From Sphingobium sp. EP60837 (lineage in GTDB: Bacteria; Pseudomonadota; Alphaproteobacteria; Sphingomonadales; Sphingomonadaceae): a DNA stretch of 64,000 bases. Shown here piece by piece: positions 11,336 through 20,720 of this stretch. The stretch spans positions 2,357,501-2,421,500 of the forward strand of contig NZ_CP015986.1 in assembly GCF_001658005.1 (NCBI RefSeq), given 5' to 3'. The position numbers and the translations under genes were made by a program. The notes beneath the pieces are model-generated. The model was not told the DNA's origin, did not search any database, and worked only from the letters and a program-made list of their open reading frames with translations. How positions within the stretch are numbered: position 1 is the stretch's first letter; each line of letters opens with the position of its first letter.

Positions 11336-11491
11336 TTAATTCCGCGACATTTCCTCTTTCACGCGCAGTTTTTGCTTCTTGAGCGAGGCGACCAGGATCG
11401 CGTCAGGCATAGGCCGACTCGTCTCTGCCTTAATTCGCGCCTCAAGCCCTGCATGCTTGGCCGAAAGAGCTGAAATGTGGCTGTTTTCCAT
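11336..11491 (-). CDS. DUF465 (YdcH-like) small protein, copy 1
   Basis: A 51-residue helical protein, MENSHISALSAKHAGLEARI..., ending with the family core VASLKKQKLRVKEEM. DUF465 proteins form short helical hairpins; their function is unknown. A good Shine-Dalgarno (AGGAG) precedes the ATG at 11491. It is divergent from a second DUF465 gene at 11663, with a 171-bp shared upstream region. Confidence 0.85.
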   Translation of the reverse strand: MENSHISALSAKHAGLEARIKAETSRPMPDAILVASLKKQKLRVKEEMSRN

Positions 11492-11662
11492 GACATTCTC
11501 CTAGTGAGGGTGATGGACGAATGAGTAGATCACGATTCCCCCGCTTTGTCTTCGCGCGATTCGGCCTTTGCGACGGGCCGCTCGCAAATTTGCGATGGTC
11601 CGATCTGGCCTGCCGGGTTATCAGGGGGCAGTCCGCAACATGGCTGAGAAAGTGGGTAGTGG

Positions 11663-11860
11663 GTGAGCCGGGAAGACATCATGCGACGGCTGGAACTGCT
11701 GCGAGTCGAGCATCGCGATCTCGACGACGCCATTGCGGCGCTGATCGATGGCGGAGCCCGCGATCAGATGCAGGTAGCACGGCTCAAGAAGCGCAAACTG
11801 CGGCTGCGTGATGAGATTGCCCTGCTCGAGGATGCGCTGGTTCCCGACATCATCGCTTGA
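11663..11860 (+). CDS. DUF465 (YdcH-like) small protein, copy 2
   Basis: A 65-residue helical protein starting at GTG (11663). The DUF465 pattern is clear: VEHRDLDDAIAALI, then ARLKKRKLRLRDEIALLED. It is a divergent paralogue of the gene at 11336-11491 and precedes rcdA by about 100 bases on the same strand. Function unknown. Confidence 0.85.
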   Translation: MSREDIMRRLELLRVEHRDLDDAIAALIDGGARDQMQVARLKKRKLRLRDEIALLEDALVPDIIA

Positions 11861-11961
11861 TGGCTCGCCACAGATTGATGGTTAACCGCAGGCTTGGACG
11901 GCCCTGAATGAGACAATCGCCCCAGAACCGCGCCTGGCGGGACTGACAAGCCTGCACTTTT

Positions 11962-12459
11962 ATGTCAGTGATTCGACTTATGTCTCGCGCCGTCACCCTT
12001 GACCGTGGCCTGCATCGACGATTGGTCGATGGCCTGTATCTCGAAGCCATGGTGATGGCTGACGAGGCACGCGCTTATTTCGACATGCGGGATGCGAATG
12101 AGCCGGAGTTGGAAGATCCTCTTCGCCGCGTCTCTTTCGCCTGCGAATCGCTTAAGGTCACGACGCGGCTCATGCACATCATCGCTTGGCTGCTGAGCCA
12201 GCGAGCATGGCAGCGGGGCGAGATAGCCGATGCGGATTTGGCTGACGAAAAATACCGGCTCGGCCGCGCGACGCATACCGATCTGGAAATTGCGGCCGCC
12301 TTTCCCTTCGCCGCGCGCGCGCTGATCGAAGCCAGTCAGGACCTGTATGACCGGGTTGCCCGCCTGCAGGATCGCATGGATCGGATGGCCCGCCCGCGGA
12401 GCCAGCCTGAAAGCAGTCCCGCTCGCGCACTGATGGACCGCCTGAACACCGCTTTCTGA
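11962..12459 (+). CDS. rcdA: DUF1465 protein, RcdA homologue
   Basis: A helical protein of up to 165 residues of the DUF1465 family. In Caulobacter the founding member, RcdA, is an adaptor that helps deliver the cell-cycle regulator CtrA and other substrates to ClpXP. The conserved helices are visible: LVDGLYLEAMVMADEARAYF, then RLMHIIAWLLSQRAWQRGE. The C-terminal tail is disordered and Arg/Pro-rich. The exact start is uncertain: ATG 11962 and ATG 11980 both lack a clear Shine-Dalgarno. The adaptor role here is inferred from the family. Confidence 0.82.
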   Translation: MSVIRLMSRAVTLDRGLHRRLVDGLYLEAMVMADEARAYFDMRDANEPELEDPLRRVSFACESLKVTTRLMHIIAWLLSQRAWQRGEIADADLADEKYRLGRATHTDLEIAAAFPFAARALIEASQDLYDRVARLQDRMDRMARPRSQPESSPARALMDRLNTAF

Positions 12460-12535
12460 GATGCCGGGCCAGATGTGCCGCAAGCATGGTCTTACGGGCT
12501 GGCGCTTTCTTTCCGATTTGGGCTAGACCGTTGAT

Positions 12536-14584
12536 ATGAACACGGGCTTGCGGACTTGGCGCCGCGCATCAGCCATGTCGCAAGCCACCCGGCTTCTTGC
12601 CCTGCCTCTGCTCTTGGCGGCTCACCCCGCATATGCGCAGATCGTAGAATCACCAGTAAACCCTGTTGATCAGGACCTGCCGCTCGACCCCATGCCGGAC
12701 CTGGGCGTGGACTGGCCGGACATGGGTACGCCGGACACCGTCGCGCCGCTTCCGTCTAATCCGGCGGATATCGTCGGCGGTAACGAGCAGCCGGAAGAAG
12801 AAGCCGCTGTGGACGCCAATGCGGACGATGCCGCCGTGGCCGCGGAGTTTGCGGACTCTGGCGAAGAGAGGCGATATTCGATTCGGCTGACCGGCGTGGA
12901 TCAAATTGCCGATGCGCAGTTCGAAACTCGCTTCAAGGAGTTGTCGATCCTTTGGGAAGGCGAGGGGAAGCCTGCCAATCTCGCGCAGATCAATCGGCGC
13001 ATTATGGAAGACAGCGAACTGCTTGAAAGGCTGCTGCGCGCCAAGGGCTATTATGCCGCGCGCATCCGCAGCGCCATCTCACCGCCGCCGCCGGGCGGTG
13101 ACAGGTTGAGCGTAGGCTTCGAGATCGTGCCGGGCGTGCGTTATCTGCTTTCCTCCGTCGATCTGCAGGGCATATCGGCCGCAGGCGAACGCGAGCCCAA
13201 CTTGCGTGAAGCCTTTCCTGTCCATAGCGGCGATCCGATCGACGCCGACGCCATATTGGCGGGGCAGGCGTCGCTCTCGCTAGCCCTCGCCGAAAATGGT
13301 TTCCCCTTCGCCAAGTTGGGCGAACCAGAGGTCCGCATCGACCATGAGGAACGTAAGGGCGATCTCGACATCGTCGTGACGCCTGGTGCTTACCGCACTT
13401 TTGGATCGATCATCCTCAATGATGATAAGCTGTTCAGCGCCAAGCATGTCGAGCGCATCGCCCGCTTCAACCGAGGCGATCCCTATATGGCGTCGGACGT
13501 CGAAGACCTGCGCAGCGCGATCGTCGCGACAGGGCTCGTTTCATCCGTTACGTTGACCCCCAAGGATGCCGGGGATGGGGAGCATGTCGATCTGGCGGTG
13601 GACGTGCGTCCCGCGCCGCTTCGCACCATTGCCGGGGAACTGGGATATGGAACAGGCGAAGGCTATCGCGCTGCGGTGAGTTGGCAACATCGTAACCTGT
13701 TTCCTCCAGAAGGCTCGCTTCTTCTGCGCGGGGTGCTGGGCACGCAAGAGCAGACAGCGTCCGCCACCTACCGGCGCAACAATTTCCGGGAGCGCGACCA
13801 TGTGCTGACCGGGCTTGTTTCGATCAGCAACATCAAACGCGATGCCTATGACGCCCGCACGATCACTTTGTCCGGCGCGCTGGAGCGGCAGACCAATATC
13901 CTGTTCCAGAAGAAGTGGGTCTGGCGGATAGGCGCTGAACTGATCGCCTCGGATGAAAAGGACGCGTTCAGCGGTGGCAATCGACGGACCTTCCTGATCG
14001 GTGCGGTGCCACTCAGTCTGACCTATGATGGCAGCGACGATCTTTTGAACCCTACGCGCGGATTCCGGTTGGGAGGGCGGTTCAGCCCTGAACTCTCCTT
14101 CCAGAACAAGACGTTCGGCTATTCTCGCGTGCAGCTGGACGGCAGCATCTACCAGCCTATGAGCGATAGCATCGTCCTGGCGGCCCGGGCCCGGTTCGGG
14201 ACGATATTGGGTTCTACGGTCGATCAGATCGCCCCGTCTCGTCGCTTCTATGCCGGTGGCGGTGCGTCGGTCAGGGGTTATGGCTACCAAGCGATCGGAC
14301 CGCGTGACGCCAATAATGATCCGATCGGTGGCAAGAGTCTTGCCGAATTCTCACTGGAATCGCGCGTCCGCTTCGGCAATTTCGGGGTCGTGCCTTTCAT
14401 CGATGCCGGTAATATTTCCACCAGTTTCCTGCCCCGCTTCCGGGATCTGCGCATCGGAGCTGGCATGGGCCTGCGCTATTACAGCAGTTTCGGCCCAATC
14501 CGGATAGACGTCGGCACTCCGTTAAACCCGCAAAAGGGCGATCCGCGCATCGCCGTCTATGTATCGCTGGGACAGGCTTTCTGA
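12536..14584 (+). CDS. tamA: Outer-membrane translocation and assembly protein TamA
   Basis: Omp85-family protein that works with TamB to insert outer-membrane proteins and move lipids. A signal peptide (LLALPLLLAAHPAYAQ) is followed by an acidic Pro-rich linker. POTRA repeats begin near residue 115 (YSIRLTGVDQI). A C-terminal 16-strand beta-barrel/surface-antigen domain runs from about residue 360 to the end, with the conserved YAGGGASVRGYGYQ segment (the RGY motif) and a terminal phenylalanine. At 682 residues it is slightly longer than E. coli TamA because of the linker. Its stop overlaps the tamB start (TGATG). Confidence 0.93.
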   Translation: MNTGLRTWRRASAMSQATRLLALPLLLAAHPAYAQIVESPVNPVDQDLPLDPMPDLGVDWPDMGTPDTVAPLPSNPADIVGGNEQPEEEAAVDANADDAAVAAEFADSGEERRYSIRLTGVDQIADAQFETRFKELSILWEGEGKPANLAQINRRIMEDSELLERLLRAKGYYAARIRSAISPPPPGGDRLSVGFEIVPGVRYLLSSVDLQGISAAGEREPNLREAFPVHSGDPIDADAILAGQASLSLALAENGFPFAKLGEPEVRIDHEERKGDLDIVVTPGAYRTFGSIILNDDKLFSAKHVERIARFNRGDPYMASDVEDLRSAIVATGLVSSVTLTPKDAGDGEHVDLAVDVRPAPLRTIAGELGYGTGEGYRAAVSWQHRNLFPPEGSLLLRGVLGTQEQTASATYRRNNFRERDHVLTGLVSISNIKRDAYDARTITLSGALERQTNILFQKKWVWRIGAELIASDEKDAFSGGNRRTFLIGAVPLSLTYDGSDDLLNPTRGFRLGGRFSPELSFQNKTFGYSRVQLDGSIYQPMSDSIVLAARARFGTILGSTVDQIAPSRRFYAGGGASVRGYGYQAIGPRDANNDPIGGKSLAEFSLESRVRFGNFGVVPFIDAGNISTSFLPRFRDLRIGAGMGLRYYSSFGPIRIDVGTPLNPQKGDPRIAVYVSLGQAF

Positions 14585-17500
14585 TGCCCGAGGATCAGCC
14601 CCACCAAGCGCTGAAGCGGCGTCACCGCACCTGGGACGGCCGATGGCAGCGCTGGATAACCGGGCTTCTTGCGCTGCTGCTGCTCATCATGGCGGCGGCG
14701 CTTACTTGGCTCGATACCTCGGCCGGCCACCGTTTCCTGGCGTCACGCATCGCCCGGATCAGCCCGCCCTCCGGCTTACGCATCCATGTTGATCGCATAG
14801 AAGGCAGTATCTACCGACGGGCGGTACTTCATGGCGTCACGCTGTCCGATCCCAGAGGCGCCTTTCTGGATGCGCCGCGGGTGGAACTGGATTGGTGGCC
14901 GCTGGCATGGCTGTCCAACCGGCTCGATATCGATCGGCTGACGATCCCGCTTGCGAGGCTGCACAAACTGCCCAGGCTCAATCCGGCCCAGCAGGAAGGG
15001 CCGATCCTGCCGGGCTTCGACATCCGCCTGATGCAATTTTCTATCGACCGCCTCCTGATCGACAAGAGCGTCAGTGGGCGGGCGCAAACCGCAACAATTT
15101 CGGGCGACGTCGATATTCGCGGCGGGCGGGCGGTCATCGACCTTTCCGCGCGGGCGCTGGACGGGGAGGATGCGATCAACATTGCTCTCGACAGCCGGCC
15201 CGACGATGACCGCTTTGACGTCGATGTCACGCTGAACGCACCGGCGGGGGGTGTGCTTGCGGCCGTGGCCGGGTTGCGGCAGGACGGCAATCTTCGCATC
15301 CGGGGTAAGGGCAGCTGGACCCGATGGAACGGCCGTCTCGCCGGTACGCTCGACGGCGCGCCGGCGATCGACATGGCGCTGGCGGCACGCAGCGGCGTTT
15401 ATTCCGCAATGGGCTCCATAGAGGCGTCGGCCATAGCCGGTCAGGGACTGCTTCAGCGTCTGTCGGTACCGCGCCTTGCAATACAGGCTCGGGGCTCTCT
15501 GAAGGACAGGGTGCTGGACGGTAAATTGGCGCTGCGTTCGGCGGCCATCGATCTCGACGCGAACGGGGCCCTCGATCTGCGCAACAGCGCGTTCGACAAT
15601 TTGCTGGTTGATGTGAAGCTGGCCCGGCCTCAAGCCTTGCTGAAATCGATGCGGGGGCGGAACGTGGTGGCGAAGGTGCGGCTTGACGGCCCCTTCACGG
15701 CATATGGGTATGAATATCTGTTGAGCGCCAAGCAGTTGGCCTTCAATCGAACGGTAATCAGCGATGTGCGCGCCGAGGGGAAGGGGCACAAGGCCAGGAA
15801 AGGCCCGCTGCTGATCCCGCTTCACTTGCGCGCACGCCGCCTGGATGGGCAGGGCGAACTTATAGAAGGCATCATCCGCAATTTCGTTCTCGACGGCGTG
15901 CTAGAACTGAAGGGACAGCAGGTCCTGAGCAATCCAATGACGATCCGGTCGGATAAGCTTAGCGGCAAGCTACTGATGCTGGCTGACCTTAAGACCGGAC
16001 GTTATGATTTTGGTCTGGATGGCCAGATACGGGGCCTTGCCATTCGCGGCCTTGGCGTCGTCGATCTGACCTCCAAGCTACGCGCGGTGCCGGGAGCGAA
16101 GGGGACTTTCAGCCTCAGCGGCAATGCGATCGCTCGGATGCGCCGGTTGGACAACAGTTTTTTGCGCAGCCTTGGCGGCGGCCTTCCGGTTGTCAGAAGC
16201 GGCCTGTCGCTGGGCGCTGATGGGCAGCTCAACTTGACCAGCTTGCGCTTGGAAACGCCGCTGCTCAGTCTGAACGCGACCGGCTATCGGCGGCGCGACC
16301 GGACCTTCCATTTTGAAGGCGCAGGTACGCATAAGCGATACGGACCCTTGCGCTTGACGCTGGATGGCAAGATCGAGCGGCCGTCCATTGACCTTTTGCT
16401 CCAACGGCCGCTGGACGCCTTGGGGGTCACCGATATGCGGGTACATCTCGTCCCCGACCAGGCTGGATATGGCTTCACGGCGCAGGGCGGATCGACGCTG
16501 GGCGCTTTCACGGGAAATGGCGCGATCCTGTTGCCGCGTGGTGGGCAGGCGGTTGTGCGGGTGGCGCAGCTTGCTGCTTCCGGCGTGACGGCGAGCGGGG
16601 ACTTGCGGCCGGTCACCGGCGGCCTTGAAGGGCAGCTGAACGTAGCAGGACCGCTGAACGGCAGCATTGTCTTCGCTCCAGTTAACGCCGTTCAGCAGTT
16701 GGTCCTCAAGCTCGACGCCGCTGACGCCAGCTTCAACGGGCCTACAGTGATTGCCGTCCGTCGAGGTAAGCTCGACGCGACGCTTCTGCTTGATCCTGCG
16801 GGCACATCCATCAAAGCCACTGTCCAGGCTCGGGGCCTCCGTGTCGGCGGCGTGCTGGTGGGCCGACTGGCTGCTAATGCGGACCTGATTGGAGGGCGCG
16901 GCACGGTCAAGGCCAGCCTTTCAGGCCAGCGAGGACGCCTGTTCGACCTGCAAGGCGAAGCCGATGTGGAGCCGGACCGGATATGGGTCGCTGCGCGTGG
17001 CATGATCGACAAACGCCCGATCCGCCTGACGCGCAGGGCAGTCTTCACCCGCAGCGCCGACGGCTGGCGGCTGTCGCCCACGACAATTAGCTATGCTGGC
17101 GGTTCGCTGCAGCTCGGCGGCGAGTTGAGCGGTATGACGACCAGCATCGAAGGGCGCATGCAGAAGCTGCCGCTTTCGCTGCTGGACATCGCTTATGACA
17201 ATCTGGGGCTCGGCGGTACGGCCACGGGCTCGCTCAGCTACGTGCACACACGTGGCGCGATGCCCACCGGCAAGGCGGAATTGCGGGTGCGAGGTCTGTC
17301 CCGTTCGGGCCTGTCGCTCAGTTCCCGCCCTGTGGATGCAGGGGTCAATGCGGTTCTTACCCGCGACAGGCTAGCGGCGCGGATGCTCTTCGCCGCGGAA
17401 GGCCAGACAATCGGCCGGGCTCAGGTGCTGCTGATGCCGCTTGGGAGCGAGGGAGGGCTGATCGAGCGGCTGAACCGGGCTCCGTTATTTGGACAGCTAC

Positions 17501-18762
17501 GCTACCGGGGTACTGCGGATACGTTGTGGCGCCTGACCGGCGTCGAGATCGTCGATATTGCGGGGCCCGTGAGCGTGTCGGCGGATGCGCGGGGGACGCT
17601 GGGTAATCCGGTGATTGCTGGTTCGCTCGCAACGGATAATGCAGCCATCAGCAGCGCCGTGACAGGCATGCGATTGCACAATGTAAAGGCGCGAGGGCGA
17701 TTTTCCGGTGCGCAATTGGTCATGTCGAGTTTTTCCGCCAATGCCCAGAATGGCGGAACGGTCATGGGGACGGGCAGTTTCACTTTCGCTGGCATTGGTG
17801 GCGTTGGGATGGACTTGCGGTTGCAGGCCGAAAATGCCGCCCTGTTGCAGCGGGATGACATCGCCGCGACCGTTACGGGGCCAATCACTCTGAGGTCCGA
17901 CGGAAGCGGGGGCACTATCGGAGGCGACCTTCTGCTCAATAGGAGCCGTTTCACTTTGGGCCGCGCCGCCGCGATAGCTCAAATCCCGGAACTGCGAGTC
18001 ACCGAAATCAATCGTAACGGAGAAGAGATTGAGCGCCTCCGCGTGACCAAGCCTTGGGCTCTTGCGATCAAGGCGCGCGCTCGTAATCGTTTGATTGTTA
18101 CCGGCCTCGGCCTCGATAGCGAATGGCGTGCTAATTTGGACATTGGCGGTACTGTGACCAGCCCAGCCATCTCGGGCACCGCTGAGTTGGTCCGGGGGGG
18201 CTACACCTTTGCTGGCCGCCGCTTCGATCTGCGCGAAGGCAAGATCCAGTTCGACGGCCGCACACCGGTAAACCCGATGCTCGACATCGACGCAGAGGCC
18301 AACGTCAACGATCTCACCGCGGTTATTCATGTCGGGGGCACAGGCTTGAAGCCCGACATCAGCTTCACCAGCGTGCCTGCGCTGCCGCAGGACGAACTGC
18401 TCTCCCGCATCTTGTTCGGGACATCGATCACGAATCTGTCGGCGCCCGAGGCGCTGCAACTCGCGTCAGCAGTTGGATCATTGCAAGGGGGCGGGGGGCT
18501 TGATCCCATCAATGCCGTGCGCAAGGCGGCAGGGCTGGACCGCTTGCGGATCATCGCAGCCGATCCGACGCAGGGGCAAGGTACTTCGATTGCAGCGGGG
18601 AAATATCTGACGCGCAAGACCTATGTGGAACTGATCACCGATGGCCAAGGCTATTCTGCGACCCGCATAGAATATCAGGTTACGCGCTGGCTATCCTTGT
18701 TGGCGGCCATTTCTACTTTAGGCCGGGAAAGCGCGAACGTGCGCATATCCAAGGACTATTGA
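14584..18762 (+). CDS. tamB: Translocation and assembly module protein TamB (DUF490)
   Basis: A 1392-residue AsmA-like protein. One N-terminal transmembrane helix (LLALLLLIMAAALTWL) anchors it in the inner membrane. A long repetitive beta-rich groove spans the periplasm. The C-terminal DUF490 domain (about residues 1060-1392) contains VNPMLDIDAEANVNDLTA and LPQDELLSRILFGTSI and ends in aromatic Tyr. With TamA it supports outer-membrane assembly, and the family is implicated in phospholipid transport between membranes. It overlaps the tamA stop by one base, so the two are translationally coupled. Confidence 0.94.
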   Translation: MPEDQPHQALKRRHRTWDGRWQRWITGLLALLLLIMAAALTWLDTSAGHRFLASRIARISPPSGLRIHVDRIEGSIYRRAVLHGVTLSDPRGAFLDAPRVELDWWPLAWLSNRLDIDRLTIPLARLHKLPRLNPAQQEGPILPGFDIRLMQFSIDRLLIDKSVSGRAQTATISGDVDIRGGRAVIDLSARALDGEDAINIALDSRPDDDRFDVDVTLNAPAGGVLAAVAGLRQDGNLRIRGKGSWTRWNGRLAGTLDGAPAIDMALAARSGVYSAMGSIEASAIAGQGLLQRLSVPRLAIQARGSLKDRVLDGKLALRSAAIDLDANGALDLRNSAFDNLLVDVKLARPQALLKSMRGRNVVAKVRLDGPFTAYGYEYLLSAKQLAFNRTVISDVRAEGKGHKARKGPLLIPLHLRARRLDGQGELIEGIIRNFVLDGVLELKGQQVLSNPMTIRSDKLSGKLLMLADLKTGRYDFGLDGQIRGLAIRGLGVVDLTSKLRAVPGAKGTFSLSGNAIARMRRLDNSFLRSLGGGLPVVRSGLSLGADGQLNLTSLRLETPLLSLNATGYRRRDRTFHFEGAGTHKRYGPLRLTLDGKIERPSIDLLLQRPLDALGVTDMRVHLVPDQAGYGFTAQGGSTLGAFTGNGAILLPRGGQAVVRVAQLAASGVTASGDLRPVTGGLEGQLNVAGPLNGSIVFAPVNAVQQLVLKLDAADASFNGPTVIAVRRGKLDATLLLDPAGTSIKATVQARGLRVGGVLVGRLAANADLIGGRGTVKASLSGQRGRLFDLQGEADVEPDRIWVAARGMIDKRPIRLTRRAVFTRSADGWRLSPTTISYAGGSLQLGGELSGMTTSIEGRMQKLPLSLLDIAYDNLGLGGTATGSLSYVHTRGAMPTGKAELRVRGLSRSGLSLSSRPVDAGVNAVLTRDRLAARMLFAAEGQTIGRAQVLLMPLGSEGGLIERLNRAPLFGQLRYRGTADTLWRLTGVEIVDIAGPVSVSADARGTLGNPVIAGSLATDNAAISSAVTGMRLHNVKARGRFSGAQLVMSSFSANAQNGGTVMGTGSFTFAGIGGVGMDLRLQAENAALLQRDDIAATVTGPITLRSDGSGGTIGGDLLLNRSRFTLGRAAAIAQIPELRVTEINRNGEEIERLRVTKPWALAIKARARNRLIVTGLGLDSEWRANLDIGGTVTSPAISGTAELVRGGYTFAGRRFDLREGKIQFDGRTPVNPMLDIDAEANVNDLTAVIHVGGTGLKPDISFTSVPALPQDELLSRILFGTSITNLSAPEALQLASAVGSLQGGGGLDPINAVRKAAGLDRLRIIAADPTQGQGTSIAAGKYLTRKTYVELITDGQGYSATRIEYQVTRWLSLLAAISTLGRESANVRISKDY

Positions 18763-18835
18763 AGTTGCCGAGATGCCACATTTTCAGTTGTTTATCTAAG
18801 GTTCATGCAACCATCACCGGCTAGGGGACTTCCTC

Positions 18836-18860
18836 CACTTCCTCCTCAAGGAGGTAAGTG
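18836..18860 (+). promoter_or_regulatory. Hairpin enclosing the Shine-Dalgarno of the OMP gene
   Basis: CACTT at 18836-18840 can pair with AAGTG at 18856-18860. CCTC at 18841-18844 can pair with GAGG at 18851-18854, with one bulged T and a six-base loop. The Shine-Dalgarno AAGGAGG of the next gene lies in this hairpin, five bases before the ATG at 18865. The pairing is visible in the sequence; a regulatory role such as heat-responsive translation is inference. Confidence 0.5.
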
Positions 18861-18864
18861 ACGA

Positions 18865-19530
18865 ATGGAGTACCCTATGCGAAAGATAATGGTCGCAACC
18901 CTATTGGCCGGATCGGCCGTCGCCTCTCCCGCCTTAGCGCAAGATGTTGGCCCTACCTTCACTGGTCCTCGCGTCGAAGCGATCCTCGGCTATGATCATA
19001 CTGGGGCCGGTAGCAGCGTCGATAACGACAATGGCGACGACGACCAGTCGATTGATGGCCTGCTCTACGGCGTCGGGGCTGGCTATGACTTCAATCTTGG
19101 TAGCGCGGTCGTTGGTGTCGAAGGTGAGTTCACAGACTCCACTGCCAAGAGCAGCCGAAATCCTTTCACTGACCAGTTTGGCTTCGGCCGCGTGAGCCAG
19201 GGCCGCGATCTCTACATCGGCGCGCGTGCCGGTATCCTCGCCAATCCAAACACGCTCGTTTATGTGAAAGGCGGTTATACCAACAGCAAGTTGAATGTTC
19301 TGGCTGGCGATACCAACCAAAGCACTGATACGTCATTCAAGTTGGATGGCTGGCGCGTTGGCGGTGGTGTGGAACGCGCCTTCAATCAGAATATGTTTGG
19401 TAAGCTGGAATATCGCTATTCCAAATATGACAGCGCACAGATCGATTTCCCGAACGGCGCGACGAGCACCGAGTTCGACATCGATACTGACCGTCATCAG
19501 GTCGTGGCCAGCGTGGGCTGGCGTTTCTGA
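18865..19530 (+). CDS. Outer-membrane beta-barrel protein (porin/Opa-like family)
   Basis: A 221-residue secreted beta-barrel, probably eight strands. The signal peptide ends at SPALAQ. Alternating hydrophobic strands run to the terminal VVASVGWRF, whose final Phe is the usual outer-membrane sorting residue. Acidic loops (DNDNGDDDQS) follow the first strand. It resembles the OmpA-barrel/Opacity family of small surface proteins. ATG at 18865 has AAGGAGG upstream; an in-frame ATG at 18877 (MRKIMV) would give a more typical signal peptide. It is followed by a hairpin and the convergent pyrF. Confidence 0.85.
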   Translation: MEYPMRKIMVATLLAGSAVASPALAQDVGPTFTGPRVEAILGYDHTGAGSSVDNDNGDDDQSIDGLLYGVGAGYDFNLGSAVVGVEGEFTDSTAKSSRNPFTDQFGFGRVSQGRDLYIGARAGILANPNTLVYVKGGYTNSKLNVLAGDTNQSTDTSFKLDGWRVGGGVERAFNQNMFGKLEYRYSKYDSAQIDFPNGATSTEFDIDTDRHQVVASVGWRF

Positions 19531-19539
19531 CCGGATCGG

Positions 19540-19560
19540 AGGGCCGGTTCCGCCGGTCCT
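19540..19560. terminator. Hairpin between OMP gene and pyrF
   Basis: AGGGCCGG pairs with CCGGTCCT (one G-U pair) around a five-base loop in the 46-bp gap between two convergent genes. The T tract is weak, so the call rests on the stem and position. Confidence 0.55.
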
Positions 19561-19576
19561 CTAATCTTCCCTCAGC

Positions 19577-20251
19577 TTATAATGTGGCTTCGATTTCCCG
19601 CGCCGCGAGATCGGGGTTTTCCGCCAGGCTGATCGGCCGCCCGACGACGAGGATTGAAGCACCGCGATCAAGAGCTTCGCGTGGTGTCACCGCCCGCTTT
19701 TGATCCGCCATTGTCCCGCCCGCTGGTCTGACCCCCGGCACGACGAAAAAGCCGTCCGCCCAAGCCCGCTTTGCCAAGGCCACCTCTTCTCCCGAACAGA
19801 CGATGCCGTCCAGCCCTGCGCCGTGCGCCAGGTCGGCGAGCCGGGTCACTTGATCCTCCGCCTTGCTGCCGACGCCGATATCGACCAGGTCGCTATTGTC
19901 CAGGCTGGTAAGAACGGTAACCGCGACGACCTTGGTATTGATGCCTGCCGCAGCCTTTGCATCTTCCAGCATCGCCCGGCCCCCTGCAGCATGGACGGTC
20001 AGGATCGCAGGCTCCAACCCATTGAGCGCCTGTATAGCCTTCGCCACGGTGTTGGGAATGTCGTGGAGCTTGAGGTCGAGGAAGATGGGCAGGTCAAACT
20101 TCATCATCTCGCGCACACCATGATGGCCATGCGCGCAGAAGAATTCGAGCCCCAGCTTCAGCCCACCGACATGTCCCCGAACTCGCCGGGCCAAATCCTG
20201 GGCTTTGGTGAGGTCGGGCGTATCGATAGCGACATAGATGGGGCTGCTCAT
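19577..20251 (-). CDS. pyrF: Orotidine 5'-phosphate decarboxylase
   Basis: Last step of de novo UMP synthesis. A TIM barrel of 224 residues with the catalytic Asp-Lys-Asp cluster in FLDLKLHDIPNTV. Conserved phosphate-binding segments are at VVPGVRPAGG and ILVVGRPISLAENP. ATG at 20251 was chosen because the upstream extension overlaps lapA and has no family similarity. It overlaps the lapA stop in an ATGA junction, implying coupled translation. Confidence 0.96.
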   Translation of the reverse strand: MSSPIYVAIDTPDLTKAQDLARRVRGHVGGLKLGLEFFCAHGHHGVREMMKFDLPIFLDLKLHDIPNTVAKAIQALNGLEPAILTVHAAGGRAMLEDAKAAAGINTKVVAVTVLTSLDNSDLVDIGVGSKAEDQVTRLADLAHGAGLDGIVCSGEEVALAKRAWADGFFVVPGVRPAGGTMADQKRAVTPREALDRGASILVVGRPISLAENPDLAAREIEATL

Positions 20252-20583
20252 GCTGTTCCTGTTGCGGAGAGAGAAGGAGGAGGAGTGGAGTTGTCGTCGG
20301 CGGTGGAGATGGACGCTGGCAGCGGAGCGGCAGATGCGGTGGCCGCGATGAGCGCGCGCTCTGTGCTTTCCAGCTTGCGCTTCATCCGCCAACGCGTGGT
20401 GCGCGCCATGATCCAGAAAGGAACGGCGCCTACCAGGAACGCGATCAGGATCGGAAACCAGATACGCGTGCCCCAGACGATATCACCCCAGATTTTGATT
20501 TCGGTGGGCCGGTTGTTCGCCTTGCAGAACAGGGCGACCGCGACGGCCAAGACAACCCAGAAGGCAGTCCGTAGGAATTGCAT
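20248..20583 (-). CDS. LapA-domain (DUF1049) inner-membrane protein
   Basis: A 111-residue protein with two transmembrane helices (LRTAFWVVLAVAVALFCKA and IWFPILIAFLVGAVPFWIM), separated by a short loop, then a basic helix and a disordered Ser/Pro-rich tail. This is the LapA/DUF1049 layout; the E. coli homologue LapA works with LapB in lipopolysaccharide assembly control. It is co-directional with pyrF, which it overlaps by four bases. Confidence 0.8.
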   Translation of the reverse strand: MQFLRTAFWVVLAVAVALFCKANNRPTEIKIWGDIVWGTRIWFPILIAFLVGAVPFWIMARTTRWRMKRKLESTERALIAATASAAPLPASISTADDNSTPPPSLSATGTA

Positions 20584-20720
20584 TCGGCATGTCCTCTAGC
20601 TGCTGATTTCGGTTAGCTTAGGCCATTTCGGCGCAGTTCGGAAGCGTCTCGTCGTTCTTTTCCTGAGCGGAACCCTTGGCGGCCCCCACGCATTTCCTGC
20701 TTGCAAGGAGGTCGTGGAAG

